Assembly: GCA_003221515.1 (NCBI GenBank)
Contig: QHSI01000142.1
Span: forward strand, 23,723 to 56,026
Direction: 5' to 3'
Origin: Candidatus Rokuibacteriota bacterium
Lineage (GTDB): Bacteria; Methylomirabilota; Methylomirabilia; Rokubacteriales; CSP1-6
DNA length: 32,304 nucleotides
Shown piece after piece: positions 15,228-23,155 of the stretch. Numbering within the stretch: position 1 is the stretch's first letter; each line of letters begins with the position of its first letter. The notes under the pieces were generated by a model. The model was not told where the DNA came from. It ran no database searches and saw only the letters and a list, made by a program, of their open reading frames with translations. The translations under genes were made by a program, and so were the position numbers.

Positions 15228-15848
15228 CTAGAGCGCCTGGCCCCAGCGGTCGGCGAACGCCACCTCACGCAGCGGCCGGCGCGGCGGTCGACCGAACTTC
15301 CCGAGCGGGTAGCCCAGCGGAATCAGCGCGGCGGTCTCGACGTCGGGCGGAATGCGAAGCAGCTCCTTCACCTGCGTGTCGCGGAACTTGTGGATGGTCG
15401 TGATGCAGCTGCCGATGCCGAGCGCGCGCGCCGCCAGCATGATGTTCTGGACGGCCGGATAGATCGACGCGCCGGTCGTGATCGTCGGCTTGACGCCGGG
15501 GTCGAGCGCGATGCACGCCAGGATGAGCACCGGCGCCTCGCCCAGGTGCTCGCCGAGATGCCGGGCCGAGGCGAGCATCTTGCCGGCCGGGCTATCGGGC
15601 GGGGCCTGCGCGGCGCCGGCGTAGTACGGCACCGTCATCAGCTCGCCCCACGCCTCGCGATAGAGATCGCCGAGGCGCTTCCGCGTGGCCGCATCGCGGA
15701 CGACCAGGAAGCTCCAGCCCTGGCGGTTGCCGCCGCTCGGCGCGCAGATGGCCGTTTCCATGATCTGCCGCACCGTGGCGTCGGGAATCGGATCGGCCTT
15801 GAGCCGGCGGATGGCCCGCTGCGTCGTCGTGACATCGAAGAAGTCCAT
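15228..15848 (-). CDS. Nitroreductase-family FMN oxidoreductase
   Basis: A 206-residue nitroreductase-fold flavoprotein. FMN-contact segments are visible: TTTQRAIRRLK at 7-17, CAPSGGNRQGWSF at 35-47, an inserted flap around 70-95, NIMLAARALGIGSCI near 133-147 and PLGYPLGKFGRPPRRPL near the C-terminus, where a conserved Arg binds FMN phosphate. Family members reduce nitro compounds, quinones or enones with NAD(P)H, and a few cleave flavin (BluB) or dehalogenate. A GGGAGG ribosome site precedes ATG 15848. It is first in an operon with the GNAT gene and divergent from the enoyl-CoA hydratase gene, with a near-palindromic 45-bp space between them. Confidence 0.9.
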   Translation of the reverse strand: MDFFDVTTTQRAIRRLKADPIPDATVRQIMETAICAPSGGNRQGWSFLVVRDAATRKRLGDLYREAWGELMTVPYYAGAAQAPPDSPAGKMLASARHLGEHLGEAPVLILACIALDPGVKPTITTGASIYPAVQNIMLAARALGIGSCITTIHKFRDTQVKELLRIPPDVETAALIPLGYPLGKFGRPPRRPLREVAFADRWGQAL

Positions 15849-15896
15849 GGGTCCTCCCGTGTATAGTCAAGGTCCTATATACAGGAGAGGACCATG
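15846..15896. promoter_or_regulatory. Near-palindromic divergent promoter/operator spanning both start codons
   Basis: From the nitroreductase start (15846-15848) to the hydratase start (15894-15896), the sequence is almost its own reverse complement: both ends read CATGG(G)TCCTC, and the inner arms are GTGTATAG (15859-15866) and CTATATAC (15875-15882) around an 8-base centre. Plus-strand TATAGT (15862-15867) and minus-strand TATATA (15881-15876) would act as -10 boxes, each leaving about 20 nt of leader with its own ribosome site. The promoters overlap, so simultaneous occupancy is unlikely. GGTCCT (15871-15876) can also pair with AGGACC (15888-15893) just before the hydratase ATG. Confidence 0.5.
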
Positions 15897-16694
15897 ACCG
15901 ACTACAAGTGCTTGCTCTACGAGGTGAAGGACGCGGTCGCGACGCTGACGCTGAACCGGCCCGAGCGCCTCAACGCCCTCGGCGACACGCTGCGCGACGA
16001 TCTCTACGCCGCCGTGCTCAGGGCCAGCGGCGACGCCGACGTGCGCGTGATGATCGTGACTGGCGCCGGCAAGGGGTTCTGCGCGGGCGGTGACGTGAAG
16101 GCCATGAACGACACCAAGGAAGGTCGCGCCCCCGCGCGTCCGCTCGAGGACAAGGTGGCGCCGCTGCGCGACCGGGTGCTGCTCGCCATGCGCGACGCGC
16201 CGAAGCCGGTGATCGCGGCGGTGAACGGCGCCGCCGCCGGCGCCGGCATGAACCTGGCGCTCGGCTGCGACATCCGGCTGGCCTCGACCGCGGCGAAGTT
16301 CACCCAGGCGTTCGTCAAGCGCGGCCTGCATCCCGACTGGGGCGGGACGTATTTCCTGCCGCGCCTGGTCGGCATGGCGAAAGCGTGCGAGCTCATCTTC
16401 ACCGGCGAGATCATCGACGCCCAGGAGGCGCTCCGGCTCGGGATCGTGAACGCGGTCTACCAGCCCGAGGAGCTCCTGCCGGCCACCTACGAGCTGGCGC
16501 GGAAGATCGCGGCCGGCCCGCCCGTGGCGATCCGCCTGGCCAAGCGCGCGCTCTACCACAGCGAGGAGTCGGACCTGCGCGGCGCGCTGGAGTTCGAGAC
16601 GTTCGCCCAGAACGTGTGCTCGGAGACGGAGGACGCGCGCGAGGGCATCAAGGCGTTCGTCGAGAAGCGCGCGCCCCAGTTCAAGGGGCGCTAG
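15894..16694 (+). CDS. Enoyl-CoA hydratase/isomerase (crotonase family, PaaG-like)
   Basis: A 266-residue crotonase-fold enzyme acting on acyl-CoA. The oxyanion-hole segments are GFCAGGDVKAM (61-71) and NGAAAGAGMNLALGCD (111-126). The catalytic acid position carries Asp148 in LHPDWGGTYFLPRLVG, as in PaaG-type isomerases (2-(1,2-epoxy-1,2-dihydrophenyl)acetyl-CoA isomerase) and related hydratases rather than the Glu/Glu pair of classic hydratases. The C-terminal SETEDAREGIKAFVEKRAPQFKGR tail is the usual family ending. AGGAGAGG just upstream fixes ATG 15894. It is a single gene, divergent from the nitroreductase and converging with the dehalogenase-like gene. The fold is certain; the substrate is open, with no paa genes nearby. 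Confidence 0.92.
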   Translation: MTDYKCLLYEVKDAVATLTLNRPERLNALGDTLRDDLYAAVLRASGDADVRVMIVTGAGKGFCAGGDVKAMNDTKEGRAPARPLEDKVAPLRDRVLLAMRDAPKPVIAAVNGAAAGAGMNLALGCDIRLASTAAKFTQAFVKRGLHPDWGGTYFLPRLVGMAKACELIFTGEIIDAQEALRLGIVNAVYQPEELLPATYELARKIAAGPPVAIRLAKRALYHSEESDLRGALEFETFAQNVCSETEDAREGIKAFVEKRAPQFKGR

Positions 16695-16711
16695 GGGATC
16701 GTCGCGCCTGC

Positions 16712-17590
16712 TCAGCGCTTGAAGAACTCGTCGAGCTCCTGGTACGTCAGGTCCGGCGCCTCCTCCATCGGATAGTGCGCGCACGGCAGCATGCGCATCT
16801 TGTAGATGTTCGAGCAGTAGTGCGGCCACACCTCGCGCGCGTTGAACTCGCGCTGGGTATGGCTCTTCTCCGCCCAGAGGATGAGCGACGGGCACTCGAT
16901 CTTGCGGCCGGCGTCGTAGTCGGCGGTGTCCATCGGGAAGTCGACCGCCAGCGTGGCGCGATAGTCCGAGCAGACGCCGTGGATCTGCTCCGGCGTGCAG
17001 CAGCGCAGGTATTCCTTCATCGTCTCGTCGCTGATCTTGCCCTCGCCCTGCTTGGCGAACTTCTTCCGCATGTAGTACTCCTCGTTCCCCCGCAGCAGCG
17101 TCTCGGGAAAGTCGTAGGGCTGCGCCAGGAAGAACCAGTGGTACGAATACGCGGCGTACGTCCACTTCATGTTGGTCAGCTGCCAGTGCGTCGGGATGAT
17201 GTCGATACTGCAAAATTTGGCCACACGCTCGGGATGGTCGAGCGCCATGCGAAACGCCGTGCGCGCGCCTCGATCGTGCCCGGCCACGTAGAACCGCTCG
17301 AAGCCGAGATGCTTCATCACCTCGACCTGGTCCTGGGCCATGCGGCGGAACGTGTAGTTGCTGTGATCCGCCCTGCCGCGCGGCTTCCCGCTGTCGCCGT
17401 AGCCGCGCAGGTCGGCACAGACGACCGTGAAGTCCTTCGCGAGCCGCGGCGCGATCAGGTACCACGTCACCAGTGTCAACGGATTCCCGTGCAGCAAGAG
17501 CACCGGCGGCCCGCTGCCACCGTATCTGAGGTTGATCGCGCACTCGGGATCGCTGGTCTGGACCTGGATGTGCTTGAACCCTTCGAACAT
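16712..17590 (-). CDS. Alpha/beta hydrolase resembling fluoroacetate/haloacetate dehalogenase
   Basis: A 292-residue alpha/beta hydrolase. The nucleophile elbow is GHDRGAR, with Asp106 as nucleophile and Arg107/Arg110 placed to bind a carboxylate. Asp130 and His272 (AHYPMEEAP) complete the catalytic set. A YHWFFLAQP segment supplies His151 and Trp152, and SDYRA supplies Tyr210. These match, in order and nearly in spacing, the Asp110, Arg111, Arg114, Asp134, His155, Trp156, Tyr219 and His280 of the Rhodopseudomonas fluoroacetate dehalogenase as I recall them, including the fluoride pocket. The start at ATG 17590 has an AGGA ribosome site. It lies 59 bases after a cupin gene. Other haloalkanoates or an epoxide remain possible substrates, but the carboxylate arginines favour a haloacid. 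Confidence 0.85.
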   Translation of the reverse strand: MFEGFKHIQVQTSDPECAINLRYGGSGPPVLLLHGNPLTLVTWYLIAPRLAKDFTVVCADLRGYGDSGKPRGRADHSNYTFRRMAQDQVEVMKHLGFERFYVAGHDRGARTAFRMALDHPERVAKFCSIDIIPTHWQLTNMKWTYAAYSYHWFFLAQPYDFPETLLRGNEEYYMRKKFAKQGEGKISDETMKEYLRCCTPEQIHGVCSDYRATLAVDFPMDTADYDAGRKIECPSLILWAEKSHTQREFNAREVWPHYCSNIYKMRMLPCAHYPMEEAPDLTYQELDEFFKR

Positions 17591-17649
17591 GGTCGTCCTC
17601 TCTCCAGCAAGGGGTTGCGGCGGGAGCGGCCGGCGGCGTCGGTAGAGCG

Positions 17650-18138
17650 CTAGGTCTTCATGCCGTGGTCGCGATCGAGCGCGCGCTCGTTCTCGGGTCG
17701 CGCGAACGGCGCGGGCGCCGGCTCGCCCGGGGTGCGCGGCCGGCCGATCGCCTCGAAGAAGTCCTCGAGCCCGGCCGGTGAGACCAGCCAGAGCATCACG
17801 AGCTCCTCGTCGGTCTCGTTGATGATCTCGTGCTTGACGTCGTAGCCGAGGAAGCACGCGGTGCCCGGCACCAGCGGATGGCTCACGCCGTCCACGACCA
17901 CGCGCCCGCGCCCGCTGAAGCAGATCTGCAGCTCGATCTGGTCGCCGTGCGAGTGTTCGCGCACACGGCTGCGCGGCGCGATGGTCTGGTAGCCCATCGA
18001 GAGGTCGCCGTATCGTGTATTAGCGGGCGTGAGCTTCGGATCCGCGTGGCCGTTGGCCGGCACCGGCTGCCAGAACGACGCGCCCTCGGTCGGCTGGATC
18101 ACGGTCGCACGCCCCCGGACGGTCTCGGCTGAGCTCAT
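17650..18138 (-). CDS. Single-domain cupin protein
   Basis: A 162-residue cupin. Metal residues of cupin motif 1 are visible as EHSHGDQIELQICFSG (His62, His64, Glu69), and motif 2 has His103 (VKHEIINE) in a PGTACFLGYDVKHE context. The tail (residues 135-162) is Pro/Ala-rich and charged. Such proteins are often small-molecule dioxygenases, isomerases or metabolite-binding sensors; no DNA-binding domain is attached. Its ATG is 6 bases after the glnS stop, with AGGGG at suitable spacing, so it is in the glnS operon, and the dehalogenase-like gene follows by 59 bases. The function is unknown; a pairing with the dehalogenase is only contextual. Confidence 0.83.
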   Translation of the reverse strand: MSSAETVRGRATVIQPTEGASFWQPVPANGHADPKLTPANTRYGDLSMGYQTIAPRSRVREHSHGDQIELQICFSGRGRVVVDGVSHPLVPGTACFLGYDVKHEIINETDEELVMLWLVSPAGLEDFFEAIGRPRTPGEPAPAPFARPENERALDRDHGMKT

Positions 18139-18144
18139 CGTCGT

Positions 18145-19821
<1,677 letters not shown>

Positions 19822-19828
19822 CCGCTAA

Positions 19829-19834
19829 ATCCTA
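19829..19834 (-). promoter_or_regulatory. Extended -10 box of glnS
   Basis: On the minus strand TGTTAGGAT (TGn + TAGGAT) ends 7 nt before the glnS ATG, consistent with transcription starting at the start codon. The same bases contain an AGGA that could serve as a weak ribosome site if transcription began further upstream, so this reading is not exclusive. Confidence 0.4.
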
Positions 19835-19865
19835 ACATCTCGCACGGTCCCGAGCGCGGACGATA

Positions 19866-19880
19866 GCCGGCGCCGCCGGC
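19866..19880 (-). terminator. GC hairpin just after the pilin-like gene
   Basis: GCCGGC (19866-19871) pairs with GCCGGC (19875-19880) around a 3-base loop, directly downstream of the pilin stop. It has no T-run, so it may be only a stable 3' end structure rather than an efficient intrinsic terminator. Confidence 0.3.
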
Positions 19881-19881
19881 G

Positions 19882-20235
19882 TCAACAACGGGAGTCGTCG
19901 GTGATCGTGAGGTTGAGCGCGCCGGTGACCGGCTCGTAGTTGAAGTCGTTGCCCGGGCACTGGAACTTCGGCGCCGACACCAGGAGGCCGAGCACGGCGG
20001 CCTTGTCGGACGGCCACTGCCCCTTCTCCGCCTGGTAGTTGCGCACGAGCCCCTGCACCGACGCGAGCGTGGCCTGGTCGGCCGCCAGCCGGGTGCGGGC
20101 GAGCGGCCGTTCCTGCTGCAGCTTCTCGACGGTCTTCGCCGTCGAGGTGAAGTACTGCATGATCAGGAATCCGGCGACCGCCACCACCGCCACCACGATG
20201 ACGATCTCGATGAAGCCGAAGCCCCGGTGATTCAT
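19882..20235 (-). CDS. Type IV pilin-like / prepilin N-methylation protein
   Basis: A 117-residue protein with a class III signal: a short basic leader MNHRG, then FGFIE, so cleavage by prepilin peptidase after Gly5 would leave Phe1 and the canonical Glu5. A hydrophobic helix follows (about residues 6-27), then an amphipathic helix and a small C-terminal domain whose Cys93 and terminal Cys117 could form the pilin D-loop disulfide. A PSDKAAVLGLL segment resembles that of minor pilins and pseudopilins. AGGAGG five bases upstream fixes the ATG. It is exported to the inner membrane and may assemble into a pilus or a type II secretion pseudopilus, but no assembly genes are in the window, so its machine must be elsewhere. 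Confidence 0.85.
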   Translation of the reverse strand: MNHRGFGFIEIVIVVAVVAVAGFLIMQYFTSTAKTVEKLQQERPLARTRLAADQATLASVQGLVRNYQAEKGQWPSDKAAVLGLLVSAPKFQCPGNDFNYEPVTGALNLTITDDSRC

Positions 20236-20314
20236 CGCTGCCTCCTGTCAATTCCCGTCGAATGGGGGGCGCGGCGGCGCGAGTGCGATCACGTCTTCGA
20301 TCCTAGCAGACGGG

Positions 20315-20344
20315 TTGACGCCGGCGCGCATGGTCGCATAGAGT
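20315..20344 (+). promoter_or_regulatory. Sigma70-like promoter for the MFS transporter
   Basis: TTGACG (20315-20320) and TAGAGT (20339-20344) are separated by 18 bases. Transcription would start near 20351, giving a leader of about 30 nt that contains the GGAGG ribosome site at 20368-20372. Confidence 0.45.
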
Positions 20345-20382
20345 GACGCGCCCGCGAGGGCCAGATCGGAGGCGTGAGCGCG

Positions 20383-21579
20383 GTGTTCTACGGCTGGGTG
20401 ATCGTCGCGGCCCTCTCGATCACCGAAACGATCTCCTGGGGCATCCTCTACTACGGCTTCCCGGTCATGCTCCGGCCGATGGAAGCCGACCTCGGCTTCT
20501 CCCGCGTCGAGATCACGGGTGCGCTCTCGCTGGGCCTGGCCACCTCGGCGCTGGCCGCGCTGCCGGTCGGGCGCTGGATCGACCGGCACGGCGCCCGCGG
20601 CCTCATGACCCTCGGCTCGTGCCTGGCGACGGCGCTCGTGCTGGCGTGGTCGCGGGTCGAGAGTCTCGGCGCGCTCTACGCCGCGTGGTTCCTGATGGGC
20701 CCGGCGCTGGCGACCACCCTCTACGAGCCGGCGTTCGCCGCGGTCGTCGGCTGGTTCCCCGTCGAGAACCGCGACCGGGCGCTGCTCGTCGTCACGCTGA
20801 CCGCGGCGCTGGCCAGCACGATCTTCATGCCGCTCGAGGCGTGGCTGGTCGATCGCCTCGGCTGGCGCAAGGCGCTCGTCGCGCTCGCCGTCATCCTGGC
20901 GGTTCCGACGATCCCCATCCACGCGTTCCTGCTGCGGCGCCCGCCTCGGCTCGCCGCCCGCAGGGCGAGCGACGAGCGCGCCGGCGCCGACGTGCCCGGC
21001 CTCACGCTCGGCCAAGCGGTGCGGACCAGCGTCTTCTGGGTCCTGGTGCTCGCGTTCCTCGTCGGCAACTTCACGACGAACACGGTCACCGTCCACCTGA
21101 TCCCGTACCTCGGCGATCGCGGCTACACGCCCGCGCTCGCCGCCGCGATGGTCGGCTGGATGGGCGCCATGCAGCTGCCGGCGCGGCTGGTCTTCGCGCC
21201 GATCGCCGCGCGGTTCGGTCACCGCGTCGTCACGGCCACGATCTTCTTCGTGCAAGCGGCCTCCGTCGCGCAACTCGCGCTGGTCCGGCGCCTGCCCACG
21301 CTGGCGCCGATGGTGGTCATGCTGGGCGCCGCCAACGGCATGGCCACGCTCGCCCGCGCCACGATGATCGCGTCGTCGTTCGGACCGCGGCACTACGGAT
21401 CGATCAGCGGCGCGGTGGCGCTCGCCGCCAACGGCGCTCGCGCGGGCGCGCCGGTTGTCGCCGCCTCGCTCCAGGTGGCCCTCGGCGGCTACGAGCGCGT
21501 GTTCTGGCTGCTGACCGTCGCGCTCCTCGTGGTGGGCGTCGGGCTCCTGGCGGCGCCCGCGCGCCTCCGCGGGCGATGA
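20383..21579 (+). CDS. Major facilitator superfamily transporter
   Basis: A 398-residue protein with about twelve membrane helices. The opening FYGWVIVAAL and the GRWIDRHGAR loop after helix 2 are typical of the monocarboxylate/oxalate-type MFS group, whose members carry organic acids with protons. A central polar loop at about 190-210 (RRPPRLAARRASDERAG) separates the two six-helix halves. The second half repeats the pattern with PARLVFAPIAARFGHR. GTG 20383 is chosen because GGAGG lies 10 bases upstream; the other in-frame GTG at 20374 is only one base from that site. A promoter-like TTGACG/TAGAGT pair precedes it. The substrate is unknown. The next gene begins 14 bases downstream. Confidence 0.9.
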   Translation: MFYGWVIVAALSITETISWGILYYGFPVMLRPMEADLGFSRVEITGALSLGLATSALAALPVGRWIDRHGARGLMTLGSCLATALVLAWSRVESLGALYAAWFLMGPALATTLYEPAFAAVVGWFPVENRDRALLVVTLTAALASTIFMPLEAWLVDRLGWRKALVALAVILAVPTIPIHAFLLRRPPRLAARRASDERAGADVPGLTLGQAVRTSVFWVLVLAFLVGNFTTNTVTVHLIPYLGDRGYTPALAAAMVGWMGAMQLPARLVFAPIAARFGHRVVTATIFFVQAASVAQLALVRRLPTLAPMVVMLGAANGMATLARATMIASSFGPRHYGSISGAVALAANGARAGAPVVAASLQVALGGYERVFWLLTVALLVVGVGLLAAPARLRGR

Positions 21580-21581
21580 GG

Positions 21582-21587
21582 TAGTGT
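21582..21587 (+). promoter_or_regulatory. Possible -10 box (TAGTGT) before the HIT-like gene
   Basis: TAGTGT ends 6 nt before the ATG at 21594, matching the leaderless spacing seen elsewhere in the window. GAGGG also occurs here, but only one base before the ATG, too close to work as a normal ribosome site. Read-through from the MFS gene is equally possible. Confidence 0.25.
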
Positions 21588-21593
21588 GAGGGC

Positions 21594-21926
21594 ATGAGCG
21601 AGCCGCCGGAGGCTTCCCAGTTCACCCGCGAGAAGGATTGCGATCTGTGCAAAGCCCTGAAGCTCACGCCCTGGTTCTGGGAGGACGACATCTGCTGGAT
21701 CGCCGAGTGCGAGATCTGCGAGACGCCCATGGTCGTCTGGCGCTACCACGGCACCGCGCCGCCGGCCGACCACGTCGCGCACATGCGTGAGCGGTTGGCC
21801 GAGGTCGCCACGGCCCAGCTCGGCGAGTTCTGGGTCGACGGGCACATGCGGAATATCCCGGACCACTTCCATGCGCACGCGCGGCCGAAGGACGGATTCT
21901 TCGGCTACGATCGCAAGCGGCGGTGA
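21594..21926 (+). CDS. Small Cys/His protein, HIT-like, coupled to UdgX
   Basis: A 110-residue protein with two CxxC pairs (CDLC at 16-19, CEIC near 39-42), each with a Trp-rich context (TPWFWEDDICWIAECEIC). A C-terminal RNIPDHFHAHARP segment resembles the HxHxH box of HIT-family nucleotide hydrolases and transferases. HIT proteins such as GalT-like enzymes also carry an N-terminal CxxC zinc site, so a diverged, minimal HIT fold is plausible, but the usual PxxH strand region is not clear. The stop overlaps the UdgX start (GTGA, 21923-21926), so the two are co-translated. That hints at a role in nucleotide or DNA-end processing beside uracil repair. The function is not established. Confidence 0.7.
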   Translation: MSEPPEASQFTREKDCDLCKALKLTPWFWEDDICWIAECEICETPMVVWRYHGTAPPADHVAHMRERLAEVATAQLGEFWVDGHMRNIPDHFHAHARPKDGFFGYDRKRR

Positions 21927-22879
21927 CCCGGACCGTCGAGATCGCGCCGACCTTCGAGGACTGGCAAGCGGCGGCCCGTACGCTCCTCCATGACGGCGTC
22001 CCGCCAGCCGAAGTCCGCTGGCGGGAGACCGCGCGCGCCGAGCAGCCATCACTCCTCACCGAGCCGTCGGCGCCGCCACCGCGCGGCGGTGCACGAGTCC
22101 CGCGGCAGTTCCTCGACCTCGCCCGCAACGCGGCCGCCGCGGCTGACCCCGCGCGGTGGCAAATCCTCTACGAAGTCCTCTGGCGTCTCGTCCACGAAGA
22201 CCACGAGCTCCTCGAGGCCGAGGGAGACCCGACCATGCGCCGGCTCAAGTCACTTGCGAAGCGCGAGGGCGAGGGCGCGGCGCAGTTCGTTCCGCCGGGC
22301 GCCGGCCTGGCCGAGCTCCGCGCCGCCGCCGCGCGATGCACCGGGTGCGAGCTCTATCGCCACGCCACCCAGACCGTCTTCGGCCGTGGGCCAGCTGACG
22401 CGCGGATCGTGTTCGTGGGCGAGCAGCCGGGGGATCAGGAAGATCGCAAAGGCGCGCCGTTCGTCGGTCCGGCCGGCGACGTCTTCGACCGCGCGATGAC
22501 CGAAGTCGGGCTCGACCGCACGCGAGTCTACGTCACGAACGCCGTGAAGCACTTCAAGTTCGTCGAGAAGGGCAAGCGCCGGATCCACCAGACGCCCGGC
22601 ATGAGCGAGCTCACCGCCTGCCGGCCGTGGCTCGAGGCCGAGCTGGCCCTGATCAAGCCGGGCGTGCTGGTGTGTCTCGGCGCGACCGCGGCGCACGCGG
22701 TGTTCGGCGCCGACTTCCGGTTGATGAAAGACCGCGGCCGTTTCGCGCCGACGCGCTGGGCGGACAAGACGATCGCCACGCTCCATCCTTCCGCCGTGCT
22801 GCGCGGCGAGGACGAGACCCAGCAAGCGCGCCTCTACGGGATTCTGCTCGAGGACTTGCGGCTGATCGCCGGCGTCTGA
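21923..22879 (+). CDS. UdgX-type uracil-DNA glycosylase with N-terminal half of DUF4130
   Basis: A 318-residue fusion. Residues about 135-315 form a family-4-like uracil-DNA glycosylase with GEQPGDQED at 166-174, VTNAVKHFKF at 204-213 and LHPSAVLR at 287-294. The UdgX-specific loop GKRRIHQTP (217-225) contains His222, equivalent to the histidine that forms a covalent bond with the abasic site. Cys139/Cys142 and Cys233 are Fe-S ligand candidates; the position that is Cys in family-4 enzymes (KCRP) is His210. Residues about 9-118 match only the first half of DUF4130 (FEDWQAAARTLL, VPRQFLDLARN, WQILYEVLWRLVH). The rest of that domain is missing. The start is GTG 21923, overlapping the HIT-like stop. 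The UdgX call is strong. Confidence 0.9.
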   Translation: MTRTVEIAPTFEDWQAAARTLLHDGVPPAEVRWRETARAEQPSLLTEPSAPPPRGGARVPRQFLDLARNAAAAADPARWQILYEVLWRLVHEDHELLEAEGDPTMRRLKSLAKREGEGAAQFVPPGAGLAELRAAAARCTGCELYRHATQTVFGRGPADARIVFVGEQPGDQEDRKGAPFVGPAGDVFDRAMTEVGLDRTRVYVTNAVKHFKFVEKGKRRIHQTPGMSELTACRPWLEAELALIKPGVLVCLGATAAHAVFGADFRLMKDRGRFAPTRWADKTIATLHPSAVLRGEDETQQARLYGILLEDLRLIAGV

Positions 22880-22889
22880 AGGGGCGCGG

Positions 22890-23155
22890 TCACTCGGCGC
22901 GGCGCCTCCTGGCCTGCGTGATCGCCCGCGCGTCGCCGATGAAGAACGAAAAGGCGCCGGCCTTCTCATCGTCGATGACGAGGTCGAGCGTCCAATCCCC
23001 GGGAAACGCCTTCAGGTCCTTCATCGCGAACTCCTCGATGGTCGGGTACTGCGAACGCGTGCCGGGATGCCTCTCCACGACTTCTCGCCTGAAGTCAGTG
23101 TGCGGTGTGGAATCCGGACCAGACACACGATGACGAGGAAGGCGCGGGCGATCAT
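22890..23155 (-). pseudogene. Small secreted-protein gene, apparently frameshifted
   Basis: Two minus-strand frames seem to belong together. The ATG at 23155 overlaps the carboxylesterase stop (ATGA) and encodes a signal-peptide-like MIARAFLVIVCLV with strongly G/C-ending codons for about 14 codons; this frame then degrades and stops after 44 residues. From about 23102 the neighbouring frame takes over with coding-like codons (TDFRREVVERHPG, YPTIEEFAMKDLKAFPGDW, LDLVIDDEKAGAFSFFIGDA) and ends at 22890. Read alone, that second frame would need a GTG start at 23159 with an atypical, T-ending N-terminus. The simplest explanation is a one-base loss (real or sequencing error) between about 23113 and 23100. 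I recognise no family. Confidence 0.4.

Noticed and set aside
15867-17543. 558-codon minus-strand open frame across the hydratase and dehalogenase genes
   Set aside because: Out of frame with the dehalogenase and antisense to the hydratase; composition is typical shadow sequence with no motif.
20248-21393. 381-codon minus-strand frame opposite the MFS gene
   Set aside because: Arg/Gly/Asp-rich low-complexity shadow; the plus strand has clear membrane helices and family motifs.
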